This document shows positions 14,484-23,891 of a DNA stretch of 64,000 nt, in pieces (the stretch's first letter is position 1; each line of letters starts with the position of its first letter). The notes below the pieces were generated by a model, which did not search any database, was not told the origin of the DNA, and saw nothing but the letters and a program-made list of their open reading frames with translations. Made by a program: the position numbers and the translations under genes. Source of the stretch: Oceaniglobus ichthyenteri (lineage in GTDB: Bacteria; Pseudomonadota; Alphaproteobacteria; Rhodobacterales; Rhodobacteraceae); NCBI RefSeq assembly GCF_003057885.1, contig NZ_QAGK01000009.1, positions 1-64,000 on the forward strand. The letters are read 5' to 3'.

Positions 14484-15644
14484 ATGTTTACCCGCTGCTT
14501 TGCTGCTCTGTTCGCACTGATGCTGGCGCTGCCTGCCTGGGCCTCGTTCGAGACCCGGGCCACCGCCGCGTATGTGTATGATGTAACCACCGAAACGGTG
14601 CTGCTGACCAAAGACGCAACAACGCCCCTGCCCCCGGCATCAATGTCAAAACTGATGACCCTGAACATGCTGTTCGAAGCGTTGCGCCAGGGCCGCGTGC
14701 AGATGGATACACCGTTTGGCGTATCGACCCGGGCCAAGAACATGGGCGGTTCAACCATGTTTCTGAACGAACGTGACCGACCCACCGTCGAGGAATTGAT
14801 CCAGGGCATCGTGGTTAATTCGGGCAACGACGCCTGTGTGGTGGTGGCCGAAGGATTGGCCGGCACCGAGGAAGCCTTTGCCGCAAAGATGAATCAGCGC
14901 GCCAAAGCGTTGGGCATGGACAATTCAAACTTCGTCAACGCAAGCGGGTGGCCCGCCGAAGGCCACCGGATGAGCATGGAAGATCTGGGCATTCTGGCAA
15001 CCCGGTTGATTACCGAGTTTCCCGAATATTACGGCTATTTCGCCCAGACCGAATTTCCTTTTGATGGGCGTGCGCCGCAAAACCGGTTCAATCGCAATCC
15101 GCTGTTGAAATTGGGCAATGGCGCTGATGGTTTGAAAACGGGCCACACCCAAGAGGCCGGATATGGCTTGGTCGGGTCGGCCGCCCAGGGTGATCGCCGG
15201 ATCGTGTTTGTAATCACCGGAATGCAGAGCGAAACCGCCCGTGCCGAAGAGGCCGAGCGCGTGGTAAACTGGGCGTTCCGCCAGTTTGTCGAACGCACCG
15301 TTGTGAAAAAGGGCCAACATATCACCAAAGCCAGTGTCTGGATGGGCATGGAGCCTGAAGTGGGTCTGGTGGCCGCCGAAGACATTGAAATTCTGGTGCC
15401 GGCTTTGCAGCTTGAAAACCTGATTGGTGATGCGATGTATACCGGCCCATTCAAGGCGCCGATCACCGCAGGCCAACCCTTGGGCGAAATGGTGATCAAA
15501 CTTGACGGATTGCCAGACGCCAAAGTGTCGCTGTTGGCCGATCGCAACATTGGCGAGGCCGGGTTCATGCCGCGCCTGCGTCTGGCTGCGGAAAAGCTGT
15601 TTCGCGATTTCACCGCCGAAGCCGAGGCAGCAGGCGCAGAGTGA
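14484..15644 (+). CDS. D-alanyl-D-alanine carboxypeptidase (PBP5/6 type)
   Basis: This 386-aa periplasmic serine peptidase trims pentapeptides in peptidoglycan. A signal peptide (MFTRCFAALFALMLALPAWA) precedes the mature protein. Catalytic motifs are present: SMSK (SxxK) in PPASMSKLMT, SGN in VVNSGNDACV, and KTG in GLKTGHTQEAGY. The C-terminal part (about residue 275 onward) is the beta-rich PBP5 C domain, usually ending in a membrane anchor helix. AGGAG at 14472-14476 supports the ATG at 14484. The stop overlaps the tmk start (GTGA). Confidence 0.93.
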   Translation: MFTRCFAALFALMLALPAWASFETRATAAYVYDVTTETVLLTKDATTPLPPASMSKLMTLNMLFEALRQGRVQMDTPFGVSTRAKNMGGSTMFLNERDRPTVEELIQGIVVNSGNDACVVVAEGLAGTEEAFAAKMNQRAKALGMDNSNFVNASGWPAEGHRMSMEDLGILATRLITEFPEYYGYFAQTEFPFDGRAPQNRFNRNPLLKLGNGADGLKTGHTQEAGYGLVGSAAQGDRRIVFVITGMQSETARAEEAERVVNWAFRQFVERTVVKKGQHITKASVWMGMEPEVGLVAAEDIEILVPALQLENLIGDAMYTGPFKAPITAGQPLGEMVIKLDGLPDAKVSLLADRNIGEAGFMPRLRLAAEKLFRDFTAEAEAAGAE

Positions 15645-16270
15645 CCAAGGGCCTGTTCGTTACGTTTGAAGGGATCGATGGGTCGGGTAAATCGACCCAA
15701 GCGCGCATGCTGGCCGATACCTTGCGCGCCGAAGGTCACGATGTGGTGCTGACCCGCGAACCGGGTGGCAGCCCCGGCGCCGAACAAATTCGGTCCTTGG
15801 TATTGGAGGGTGCGACCGACCGCTGGTCAGCCCATACAGAAATTCTGTTGTTCACGGCGGCGCGGCGCGATCATCTGGAGCGTACGATCTGGCCCGCGCT
15901 TGAAACCGGCAAAATCGTCATTTCAGACCGTTTTGCCGATAGCACGCGGATGTATCAGGGCCTGTCGCGCGGCGATCTGCGTGCGCTGGTCGATCAGTTG
16001 CACGGCCTGATGATCGGGTCTGAGCCTGATCTGACATTTCTGATTGATATGGACCCCGAAACCGGCCTGCGCCGCGCCCTGTCGCGCCAAACCAGCGAGG
16101 AACGTTTCGAAGGGTTCGGCACCGATCTGCAACGCCGAATGCGCGCCGGTTTCCTGGCCTTGGCCGATGAATTTCCAACCCGGTTCATTACCATTTCCGG
16201 TGATGCCGCCCCCGAAACCGTGGCCACCAACATCCGCGCTGCCCTTGCGCCCCGTCTTGCCAATGGCTGA
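15641..16270 (+). CDS. tmk: Thymidylate kinase
   Basis: This 209-aa enzyme phosphorylates dTMP to dTDP. Visible motifs are the P-loop FEGIDGSGKST, the DRx motif SDRFADSTRMYQG, and a lid region with RRALSRQTSEERFEGFG. The start is a GTG overlapping the preceding stop by 4 bp. It ends 8 bp inside the next gene, holB, the common bacterial tmk-holB order. Confidence 0.96.
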   Translation: MTKGLFVTFEGIDGSGKSTQARMLADTLRAEGHDVVLTREPGGSPGAEQIRSLVLEGATDRWSAHTEILLFTAARRDHLERTIWPALETGKIVISDRFADSTRMYQGLSRGDLRALVDQLHGLMIGSEPDLTFLIDMDPETGLRRALSRQTSEERFEGFGTDLQRRMRAGFLALADEFPTRFITISGDAAPETVATNIRAALAPRLANG

Positions 16271-17384
16271 TGATCCCCTGCCCGAACCCGACCGGATCGT
16301 CGGCGTGCCCCACCCGCGCGAAACCCTGACCCTGATTGGCCAGGCCGAGGCCGAGGCGGCGTTTCTTGATGCCTTTAATCGCGATAAACTGCACCACGCC
16401 TGGCTGATCACCGGGCCACGTGGCGTGGGCAAGGCCACGCTGGCCTGGCGGATTGCGCGGTTTCTTTTGTCGCAACCGCCCAAGGGCGATGCCATGTTCG
16501 CGACCGAACCGCCCACCACGCTGGACACCCCCGCCGATCATCCCGTTACACGGCGCACCATTGCCTTGGCCGAACCGGGGCTGTTTTTATTGCGCCGGGC
16601 GTGGGACGATAAAAAGAAGGCCCTGAAAACCGTGATCACGGTGGATGAAGCGCGCAAACTGAAAGATTTCTTTGGCTTGTCGGCGCCCGGTGGCGGGCAC
16701 CGCGTGGTGATCATCGACAGTGCCGATGAGATGAACATCAACACCTCGAATGCGATTCTGAAACTGCTCGAAGAGCCGCCCGCAAATTGCACCCTACTTT
16801 TGATCAGCCATACGCCCTCGCGGCTGTTGCCCACGATCCGCTCACGCTGCCGCACGTTGCGCTGCGCCACCCTTGCGCCCGGTGATCTGGCAGCGGCATT
16901 GTCGTTGACCGGTGAAACCTTGCAAACTCCCGATGCCCTGGCCGAATTGGCCGATGGGTCGGTTGGCGAGGCGTTGCGCCTGACGCATCTTGACGGGCTG
17001 AAACTGTATCAAACCCTGACAGACCTGACCGATGGCGCGCCAAATATGGATCGCGCGCGTCTTCTGGCCCTTGCCGGTACGATGGTGGGGCGCGGGGCTG
17101 TGGAGCGGCTGGATGTCACGCTGCGCCTGCTCAACACCCTGATGTCGCGGCTGGCGCGCACCGGTGCCGGCCTGCCGCCCACCGTTGCTATCACACGGGG
17201 CGAGACAGCGATGTTGCACCGTCTGTCACCGGGCCCATGGGCCGCGCGCCAATGGGCCGATTTGCAACAAACCCTGTCGGCCCGCGCCGCCCATGGCCGG
17301 GCGGTGAACCTTGACCCTTCCGCGCTGATCCTTGATATGGGTCTGAGCATCAATCAGACGGCGGCTCAAATCTTGCGAGCCTGA
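16263..17384 (+). CDS. holB: DNA polymerase III delta' subunit
   Basis: This 373-aa clamp-loader subunit has the AAA+ region HAWLITGPRGVGKATLAW near residue 45, and later ILKLLEEPPANCTLLLISH and TIRSRCRTLRC, the SRC motif that contributes to ATP hydrolysis in partner subunits. ATG at 16263 overlaps the tmk stop by 8 bp. A longer in-frame extension upstream lies within tmk and is rejected. Confidence 0.94.
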   Translation: MADDPLPEPDRIVGVPHPRETLTLIGQAEAEAAFLDAFNRDKLHHAWLITGPRGVGKATLAWRIARFLLSQPPKGDAMFATEPPTTLDTPADHPVTRRTIALAEPGLFLLRRAWDDKKKALKTVITVDEARKLKDFFGLSAPGGGHRVVIIDSADEMNINTSNAILKLLEEPPANCTLLLISHTPSRLLPTIRSRCRTLRCATLAPGDLAAALSLTGETLQTPDALAELADGSVGEALRLTHLDGLKLYQTLTDLTDGAPNMDRARLLALAGTMVGRGAVERLDVTLRLLNTLMSRLARTGAGLPPTVAITRGETAMLHRLSPGPWAARQWADLQQTLSARAAHGRAVNLDPSALILDMGLSINQTAAQILRA

Positions 17385-17391
17385 AGGTTTC

Positions 17392-18192
17392 ATGACCACA
17401 ATACCCCAGATCACCGACAGCCATTGCCATTTGGATTTTCCCGATTTCGACGGGCAGTTGGACGATATCGTCGCCCGCGCCGCCGATGCCGGGGTGACGC
17501 GCATGGTGACCATCTGTACCAAGCTGCGCCAAGAACCGCAGGTGCGCGCCATCGCCGAGGCACATGCGCCCGTGTTTTACGCCATGGGCACCCACCCGAT
17601 GAGCGTGGCAAACGAACCCATGGTCACCCCCGATGAACTGATCGCACTGGCGCAGCATCCCAAATGCGTGGGCATCGGTGAAACCGGGCTTGATTATCAC
17701 TATACGTCCGAGTCGGCGGAAAAACAGCAAACCAGCCTGCGCATCCACATTGCTGCCGCGCGCGACACCGGCCTGCCGCTGATCATTCACGCCCGAGCCG
17801 CCGATGAAGACATGGCGCGCATTCTGACCGAAGAACACGCAAACGGCGCCTATTCCTGTGTCATGCATTGTTTTTCCAGCAGTGCCGATTTGGCCCGCGC
17901 CGCGCTTGATCTGGGGTTTTATCTGTCAATGTCGGGCATCACCGCATTCCCAAAATCCCAGGAACTGCGCGATATTTTCGCCGCTGCACCGCTGGATCGA
18001 ATTTTGGTGGAAACCGACAGCCCCTATCTGGCCCCGCCACCGCACCGGGGCAAACGCAACGAACCGGCATTCACCGCCCATACGGCGCAAAAGGCGGCCG
18101 ATCTGTTCGCCCTGCCCTATGATGAATTTGCCGCCGCAACCGAGGCGAATTTCAACCGCCTGTTCACCAAGGCCGCCGCGTGGCAGGCATGA
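17392..18192 (+). CDS. tatD: TatD family metal-dependent hydrolase
   Basis: This 266-aa TIM-barrel hydrolase is a metal-dependent DNase of the TatD/YcfH type. Metal ligands are visible in TDSHCHLDF, GIGETGLDYHY, PLIIHARAADED, VMHCFSS and ETDSPYLAPPPHRG. It lies 7 bp after holB, the usual place for a ycfH-type gene, and its stop overlaps the next start by 4 bp. Confidence 0.94.
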   Translation: MTTIPQITDSHCHLDFPDFDGQLDDIVARAADAGVTRMVTICTKLRQEPQVRAIAEAHAPVFYAMGTHPMSVANEPMVTPDELIALAQHPKCVGIGETGLDYHYTSESAEKQQTSLRIHIAAARDTGLPLIIHARAADEDMARILTEEHANGAYSCVMHCFSSSADLARAALDLGFYLSMSGITAFPKSQELRDIFAAAPLDRILVETDSPYLAPPPHRGKRNEPAFTAHTAQKAADLFALPYDEFAAATEANFNRLFTKAAAWQA

Positions 18193-18983
18193 GCGGTTAT
18201 CGTTTTACCATCCTTGGGTGCGGATCGTCGGGCGGGGTGCCGCGCCTTGGCGGACATTGGGGCGATTGCGACCCGGACAATCCGAAAAACAACCGCCGAC
18301 GCTGTTCGCTATTGGTGGAACGGGACGGGCCGGATGGCACGACCCGTGTGTTGATCGACACATCGCCAGACCTGCGCGCGCAACTTCTTGATGCCGGGAT
18401 CGGGACGTTGGATGCCGTGGTCTATACCCACGCCCATGCCGATCATGTGCATGGGTTGGATGATCTGCGGATGATCGTTTTCAACATGGGGCAGCGGTTG
18501 CAAATCTGGGCCGATATCCCAACCCAGAAGGATCTGATGGCGCGGTTTGGATATGCATTCATCCAACCGGAATGGTCCAGCTATCCACCGATCCTTGAAA
18601 TGAACACGATTGAAGATGCGGTCACGGTTGACGGCGCCGGCGGGCCGATCATGCTGACGCCGTTTCTGGTAAACCACGGTGGCATTGATGCTTTGGGCTT
18701 TCGCATTGCCGGTCTGGCCTATTTGCCCGATGTGGCCGAAATTCCGCCAAGCGCGTGGGAACATCTGCAAAACCTTGATATCTGGATTGTCGACGCCCTG
18801 CGCCGTAAACCCCATCCCACCCATGCCCATCTGGCCCGCACGTTGGACTGGATCGAAAAGGTGGCACCAAAACGCGCTGTGCTGACCAATATGCATATCG
18901 ATCTGGATTATGAAACCGTGGCCAACGAAACGCCCGACCACGTGACACCGGCCTATGACGGTATGGTGCTGACCCTGCCCTGA
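18189..18983 (+). CDS. MBL-fold metallo-hydrolase (PhnP-like)
   Basis: This 264-aa metallo-beta-lactamase-fold protein has HAHADHVHGLDD, a typical HxHxDH zinc motif, a GCGSSGGVPRLGG loop at the N-terminus, and distal metal ligands in FLVNHGGID and NMHIDLDYE. It is related to PhnP phosphodiesterases and is found after tatD in many alphaproteobacteria. The substrate is unknown. The ATG at 18189 overlaps the tatD stop (ATGA). Confidence 0.9.
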   Translation: MSGYRFTILGCGSSGGVPRLGGHWGDCDPDNPKNNRRRCSLLVERDGPDGTTRVLIDTSPDLRAQLLDAGIGTLDAVVYTHAHADHVHGLDDLRMIVFNMGQRLQIWADIPTQKDLMARFGYAFIQPEWSSYPPILEMNTIEDAVTVDGAGGPIMLTPFLVNHGGIDALGFRIAGLAYLPDVAEIPPSAWEHLQNLDIWIVDALRRKPHPTHAHLARTLDWIEKVAPKRAVLTNMHIDLDYETVANETPDHVTPAYDGMVLTLP

Positions 18984-19046
18984 TGCGCGCCGTTTCATCG
19001 TAAATTCACACGGCCCTGCGGCCTGACCCCATACACAGGCCCCGAT

Positions 19047-19976
19047 ATGCAAGCGCTTTTAACCATTATTCTGCCTGTTTTTATCGTGATGGGGTTTGGG
19101 TACGTCGCGGTATGGCGCGGATATTTCAGCGAAACCGGCGTTGACGGGTTGATGAAATTCACCCAGCGTTTCGCCATTCCGTGCCTGTTGTTCAATGCCA
19201 TCGCAGGCCTGGATCTGGGACAGCGGTTTGACCCGGCTTTATTGTCCGCATTTTACCTTGGGGCGTTTTCGGGCTTTGGCGCTGCGTTTCTGGGCGCGCG
19301 GTATTTGTTCAAACGTGATTGGGCCGATTGCGTTGCGTTCGGGTTTTGCGGGCTGTTTTCAAACTCGGTGCTGTTGGGCCTGCCGATTGCCGAACGGGCC
19401 TTTGGCACCGAAGGGCTGAGTTATAACTATGCGATCATCGCGATTCATGCGCCAATCTGTTATGGCATCGGCGTTACCTTCATGGAGATCATCCGAAACC
19501 CCGGCGGCGCACCTTTCGCCACGGCGCGAAAAGTGGCCAAAGCGATGTTTTCAAACGCTTTGGTGATCGGCATATCCTTGGGTTTTCTGGTAAACCTCAG
19601 CGGATTGTCCATTCCGGGGTTGGTGCAAAGTGCGGTTGACATGATGGTGCGTGCCGCCCTGCCTGCGGCATTGTTCGGGCTGGGGGGCGCATTGGTGCGC
19701 TATCGCCCCGAAGGCGACATGCGCGCCATCTTTTGGGTTTGTGGTTGTTCGCTGATCCTGCATCCGGCCATCGCCTTTGGTTTGGGAAACTGGTTTGGCC
19801 TGTCCACCGATGCCCTGCGCGCAGCGGTCATAACGGCGGCGATGGCACCGGGGGTCAACGCATATCTTTTTGCCGATATGTACAGCACCGCGCGCCGGGT
19901 TGCCGCGTCAAGTGTGCTGATCGGCACCGGGCTTAGTATTTTCACGGTCTGGATCTGGTTGATGATCCTGCCCTAG
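19047..19976 (+). CDS. AEC family transporter
   Basis: This 309-aa membrane protein with about ten hydrophobic segments begins MQALLTIILPVFIVMGFGYV. It matches the auxin efflux carrier family, whose bacterial members export organic acids; the substrate cannot be told. It stands alone on the plus strand and converges with the Hint protein gene, the two stops overlapping by 4 bp. Confidence 0.88.
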   Translation: MQALLTIILPVFIVMGFGYVAVWRGYFSETGVDGLMKFTQRFAIPCLLFNAIAGLDLGQRFDPALLSAFYLGAFSGFGAAFLGARYLFKRDWADCVAFGFCGLFSNSVLLGLPIAERAFGTEGLSYNYAIIAIHAPICYGIGVTFMEIIRNPGGAPFATARKVAKAMFSNALVIGISLGFLVNLSGLSIPGLVQSAVDMMVRAALPAALFGLGGALVRYRPEGDMRAIFWVCGCSLILHPAIAFGLGNWFGLSTDALRAAVITAAMAPGVNAYLFADMYSTARRVAASSVLIGTGLSIFTVWIWLMILP

Positions 19977-21001
19977 GCGGCCAGTATCGCCTGCGCCTCA
20001 TAGGGGCGCAGGGTTGGCGCGGCGGCTGGCCCATAGGCATCAGGATTGTCACGCAGCGCCGGAAACAGCGCCATCACCTCGGCCCGCGCCTGCGCGGTGA
20101 GCGTGGCCAAAGACGCGCGCCCCGGCAGGAAGCTTTCGCTGGGGACACCATTGGAAAATACGATCTGGTGATGCGCAAACAACAGGTGATGATAGCGGAT
20201 CAAACCGCCCAAAGGTTGGGTGACAGTGGTCCCATTTACAAACGCCTTGGCCGGAATCAGGACGCCGGGCGAACAAAACAGCAAATCCGCCATCGGTGTG
20301 GTGACCAATATCCGATGCTGAGGGGATACCACCAAGGGTGCATTATTATCCAACACGCCGGGCGCAAAACGGATCGGCGCCGTTTCGGCGGTGGCGCGAA
20401 ACATCCGCGCCCCACACCACAACACGCGTTCCGCCATCCCGCCGCGCACACGCACCAGATCACCGGTGCGCAGATCTTCAACCGCCCGTGTCCCACCCCG
20501 TACCCCGATGCGCGTGCCGGTCGCAAAACAGATCGGCGTGACAAATTTGCTTTCATGAAAGCTGGGATAATCCTCGGCAGATACAACCGTCAACGCAACG
20601 CCGGGCGGCGGAAACGTACCCGGTGCACCGACAATGGCCAGACCTTCAATCGTGCCATAGGCAGGATCGGAATTGTTCACATTGAACGCTACGGCCGTCC
20701 ACGTATCGGCCCCGTCTGTCAAGACGATTGAATATTCTGCCTCAACTTTGGTTCCATCGGAATACACCCTGCCATCAACAGATTGGGCACCGTCCAACCT
20801 TTGCGAACAATCATTATCGGAGAATTTTCGATCCCACCCATTGTCGGAAATCGAAACGGGGTTCCACGCCCTGCTGTCAAATGTGATCTCTTGCCCCACA
20901 AGGTGCGAACCATCGCCTTGGGTGATCCCATCCAAAGTGACACCGCCGGTGACTGACACCTCTGAGGCGCCGATCATGTATATTTGATATGTCTGTCCCA
21001 T
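19973..21001 (-). CDS. Hint-domain protein
   Basis: This 342-aa protein has an N-terminal beta-rich part (about 1-155) and a C-terminal Hint_2 domain. The Hint start is CFATGTRIGVRGGTRAVEDL, followed by GDLVRVRGGMAERVLWCG, then VSPQHRILVTTPMADLLF. Such proteins are frequent in Rhodobacterales and are often secreted. The Hint fold in other families performs self-cleavage, but activity here is unproven. No signal peptide is visible. A second Hint protein lies at 46970-47977. Confidence 0.88.
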   Translation of the reverse strand: MGQTYQIYMIGASEVSVTGGVTLDGITQGDGSHLVGQEITFDSRAWNPVSISDNGWDRKFSDNDCSQRLDGAQSVDGRVYSDGTKVEAEYSIVLTDGADTWTAVAFNVNNSDPAYGTIEGLAIVGAPGTFPPPGVALTVVSAEDYPSFHESKFVTPICFATGTRIGVRGGTRAVEDLRTGDLVRVRGGMAERVLWCGARMFRATAETAPIRFAPGVLDNNAPLVVSPQHRILVTTPMADLLFCSPGVLIPAKAFVNGTTVTQPLGGLIRYHHLLFAHHQIVFSNGVPSESFLPGRASLATLTAQARAEVMALFPALRDNPDAYGPAAAPTLRPYEAQAILAA

Positions 21002-21213
21002 CGATCACCGTCTGGAAAATACCTCTTGCCTCGCTTTTAGGGCAAAGGTGTGACCAAACCCTGAATGACAACCCACCAAAAGCGGTTTTCAATAAATTTC
21101 CCGGCGCACACTCGCACTTTGTGCCATTGCCCTATATCTTGGCGCAAATCCCGGTATTCTGACGAATATCATTGAAATCACTCCGATCACTGCCCTTTCC
21201 AGGAGACAATACT
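21002..21213. other. Divergent intergenic region
   Basis: About 212 bp between two divergent genes, presumably holding both promoters. No structured element was recognised. Confidence 0.35.
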
Positions 21214-21777
21214 ATGGCTGCTGCCCCCCCTGTTTGCGATTTTGACTGGCCTGCGCCGGATTTTTCCCTGCTTGCGACCGACGGTCAGGTTCTGTCGTTG
21301 GCCGATGTTGCAGGGCCGAACGGCACGCTGATCATGTTTATCTGCAACCACTGCCCCTATGTGTTGGCGGTTCTTGACCGGATCAAACGCGACAGCGCCG
21401 AGTTGAAAACCATGGGCGTGGGCGTCGCGGCGATTTGTTCAAACGATCCGATCAGTCACCCCGACGACAGCTATGAAAACATGCAAGCCATGGCCAAACG
21501 CGAGGCGTTTCCGTTTCCCTATCTGCACGACGTCGATCAATCGGTCGCGCGGGCTTATGGTGCGGTTTGCACGCCTGATTTCTTTGGGTTCAATGCCGAA
21601 CTCGGGCTGCAATATCGCGGGCGTCTGGACGTTTCGCGTGCGCAACCCGGCCCTGCCGATGCCCGGCGCGATCTGTTTGAGGCGATGAAACAGATCGCCG
21701 AAACCGGAAACGGCCCGCGCGATCAAACGCCCTCGATGGGCTGTTCGATCAAATGGAAGGACACCGGGTGGGCGTGA
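21214..21777 (+). CDS. Thioredoxin-like (AhpC/TSA) family protein
   Basis: This 187-aa protein has a thioredoxin fold with FICNHCPYV, a CxxC redox motif at the end of the first strand, and an N-terminal DFDWPAPDFSLLATDG typical of the YdbA/peroxiredoxin-like group. The ATG at 21214 has AGGAG 8 nt upstream. No signal peptide is seen, so it should be cytoplasmic. The last 25 bp overlap the next gene. The partner is unknown. Confidence 0.85.
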   Translation: MAAAPPVCDFDWPAPDFSLLATDGQVLSLADVAGPNGTLIMFICNHCPYVLAVLDRIKRDSAELKTMGVGVAAICSNDPISHPDDSYENMQAMAKREAFPFPYLHDVDQSVARAYGAVCTPDFFGFNAELGLQYRGRLDVSRAQPGPADARRDLFEAMKQIAETGNGPRDQTPSMGCSIKWKDTGWA

Positions 21778-22415
21778 TCATTTTTGACCTTGATGGCACC
21801 CTGATCGACAGTGCGCCTGACATCTGTGCCGCCGGCAATATCGTGTTGCGCGACCAGGGTGTGGCCGAAATGGATCTGCCCGAAGCACGCAGTTTTATCG
21901 GCAGCGGCGCGCCGATATTGATAGAACGGATGATCGCCGCGCGCGGTCTTGATCCGGCGTTGAAAGACACGATGTTGGCGCAATTGCTGGATCTGTACGA
22001 GGATGCCGTGCACCTGACCACGCTGTATCCCGGCGTGACCGATTGCCTTGATGCGCTGGCCGACGCGGGCCACATTTTGGGTATTTGCACCAACAAACCC
22101 GAAGCGCCGACAAAATCGGTTTTGCGCCACTTTGACATGCAGGATCGGTTTGGCGCGGTGTTTGGTGGCGATACCCTGCCGGTGCGCAAACCCGACCCTG
22201 CGCCGCTTCTGGCCTGTCACCGGGCGCTTGGCGGTGGTCCGGCCCTCTATGTGGGCGATAGCGAGGTGGACGCCGCAACCGCACAGGCCGCCGCCCTGCC
22301 CTTTGCGCTGTTTACCCGCGGCTATCGCAAAACGCCGGTTGACGAACTGCCCCACACCTATGTGTTTGACCATTTCGATGCATTGCCAGACATCGCCGCA
22401 CGGTGTTTCGCGTGA
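21753..22415 (+). CDS. gph: HAD family phosphoglycolate phosphatase
   Basis: This 220-aa HAD hydrolase has motif I IFDLDGTLIDSAPD, motif II in CTNKP, the conserved KPDPAPLL and motif IV YVGDSEVDAATAQAA. The spacing fits phosphoglycolate phosphatase, which salvages 2-phosphoglycolate, but related HAD enzymes cannot be excluded. The start at 21753 overlaps the preceding gene; a GTG at 21771 is the alternative. Confidence 0.88.
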   Translation: MEGHRVGVIIFDLDGTLIDSAPDICAAGNIVLRDQGVAEMDLPEARSFIGSGAPILIERMIAARGLDPALKDTMLAQLLDLYEDAVHLTTLYPGVTDCLDALADAGHILGICTNKPEAPTKSVLRHFDMQDRFGAVFGGDTLPVRKPDPAPLLACHRALGGGPALYVGDSEVDAATAQAAALPFALFTRGYRKTPVDELPHTYVFDHFDALPDIAARCFA

Positions 22416-22446
22416 CGGCACCGGGCTGGTGTGAAAGGGGCGCGTT

Positions 22447-23121
22447 GTGATGCAATTGTTCGTTGGATTGGGCAATCCCGGTGCGAAATACGCTGGTAAT
22501 CGCCATAACATCGGGTTCATGGCTGTTGATCGTATTGCCGATGATCACGGTTTCGCCCCGTGGCGCAGCAAATTTCAGGGCCGGGTCAGCGAAGGCGTGT
22601 TGGACGGCGCCAAAGTGGTGCTCTTGAAACCCGAAACCTTCATGAACCTGTCGGGCCAATCCGTTGGCGAAGCGATGCGTTTTTACAAACTGACACCCGG
22701 CGATATTACCGTTTTTCATGATGAAATCGATCTGGCCCCGGGTAAATTGCGCCTGAAAAAGGGCGGCGGTCACGCGGGGCATAATGGGCTGCGTTCAATC
22801 CATTTACATATCGGGGCGGAATACCAAAGGGTGCGGATGGGCGTGGGCCATCCGGGGCACAAAGACGCCGTGCCCGGCTATGTTCTGAAGGATTTTGCCA
22901 AGGCTGACAAGAATTGGCTTGATGATATGCTGCGCGGTGTATCCGATGGCGCCGCGTCCCTGGCCCTTGGCGATGGCGCCAAATTCACCAATGCGGTGGC
23001 CCTGCGCACAGCACCGCCGCGGCCTTCCAAACCAATGCCCAAACCGATAAAAACCGAAACCGCCCCAGATGAGGACACGCGCAGCCCCTTGCAAAAACTG
23101 GCCGATCGTTTCCGCCAGTAA
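22447..23121 (+). CDS. pth: Peptidyl-tRNA hydrolase
   Basis: This 224-aa enzyme frees tRNA from peptidyl-tRNA. Motifs: FVGLGNPGAKYAGNRHNIGF with the catalytic His, FHDEIDLAPG with the conserved Asp, and GGGHAGHNGLRS. The core ends near residue 185; a Pro/Lys-rich tail follows. Translation may start at the GTG (22447) or the ATG (22450). Confidence 0.95.
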   Translation: MMQLFVGLGNPGAKYAGNRHNIGFMAVDRIADDHGFAPWRSKFQGRVSEGVLDGAKVVLLKPETFMNLSGQSVGEAMRFYKLTPGDITVFHDEIDLAPGKLRLKKGGGHAGHNGLRSIHLHIGAEYQRVRMGVGHPGHKDAVPGYVLKDFAKADKNWLDDMLRGVSDGAASLALGDGAKFTNAVALRTAPPRPSKPMPKPIKTETAPDEDTRSPLQKLADRFRQ

Positions 23122-23135
23122 CCCCGGAGTGAAAA

Positions 23136-23519
23136 ATGGAAAAAGAGCCTTCAATCAATGTCTTGGGCGGCGATCTTGAACAATGCTCCGCTGATCCGCT
23201 GACCGGGTACTTTCGCGATGGATGCTGCAACACAAATGCCGCAGATCAGGGCAGCCATACGGTCTGCGCAATTCTCACGGCTGAGTTTCTGGCGTTTTCA
23301 AAATACGTGGGCAACGATCTGTCCACCCCACGGCCCGAATACGGCTTTCCCGGTCTCAGGCCCGGCGATCAATGGTGCCTGTGCGCGGGGCGGTTTCTTC
23401 AGGCCCATGATGAAGGTTGCGCGCCAAAGGTCAATCTGACGGCGACCCATATTCGCGCGCTGGACATCGTATCGCTGGATATTCTGGCCGGTTACGATAT
23501 CGCAGGCCGACCTGATTAA
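23136..23519 (+). CDS. DUF2237 family protein
   Basis: This 127-aa protein belongs to DUF2237: NVLGGDLEQCS at the start, TGYFRDGCCNT, HTVCAILTAEFL, and GDQWCLCAGRF with several conserved cysteines. The function of the family is not established. It follows pth by 14 bp. Confidence 0.88.
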   Translation: MEKEPSINVLGGDLEQCSADPLTGYFRDGCCNTNAADQGSHTVCAILTAEFLAFSKYVGNDLSTPRPEYGFPGLRPGDQWCLCAGRFLQAHDEGCAPKVNLTATHIRALDIVSLDILAGYDIAGRPD

Positions 23520-23562
23520 TTGAACATTTCGAACGTAGTCATCTCAACAAGGGCCAAATGCC

Positions 23563-23886
23563 ATGCCAGACTTGCACAAAATTGACTTTGTGAATCCAAC
23601 CTTCCATTCCGGCCTGAATATCACGGTGCGTCACGGTGACCGCTGGACGAAACTGGCCCGCATTGGCGATCGGTTGCAAATTGCCGGACGTGAGGGTGAA
23701 ATTCAGGCCCCATTGGTGGGAATGTTCTATTCCGATCTGCGCGACATTCCTCAGGCGTTTCTGGATCTGGAGCACGACGGCGATGCGCGTACTCACGCCG
23801 GATTGAAAACCATCCTTGATCAAATCTATGGCCCGACACAGGATGGCGAACGCATGGTCACCACCCTGTTTTTCCTAATAGAATAA
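23563..23886 (+). CDS. Conserved-looking hypothetical protein, 107 aa
   Basis: A 107-aa ORF with high-quality coding features (ATG after CCAAATGCC, balanced codon use) but no recognised family. The segment FHSGLNITVRHGDRWTKL followed by IGDRLQIAG and EGEIQAPLVG suggests a small beta-barrel or SH3-like fold, with a helical end (LDQIYGP). It lies 43 bp after the DUF2237 gene and converges on trpB with only a few bases between the stops. Confidence 0.6.
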   Translation: MPDLHKIDFVNPTFHSGLNITVRHGDRWTKLARIGDRLQIAGREGEIQAPLVGMFYSDLRDIPQAFLDLEHDGDARTHAGLKTILDQIYGPTQDGERMVTTLFFLIE

Positions 23887-23891
23887 ATCGC

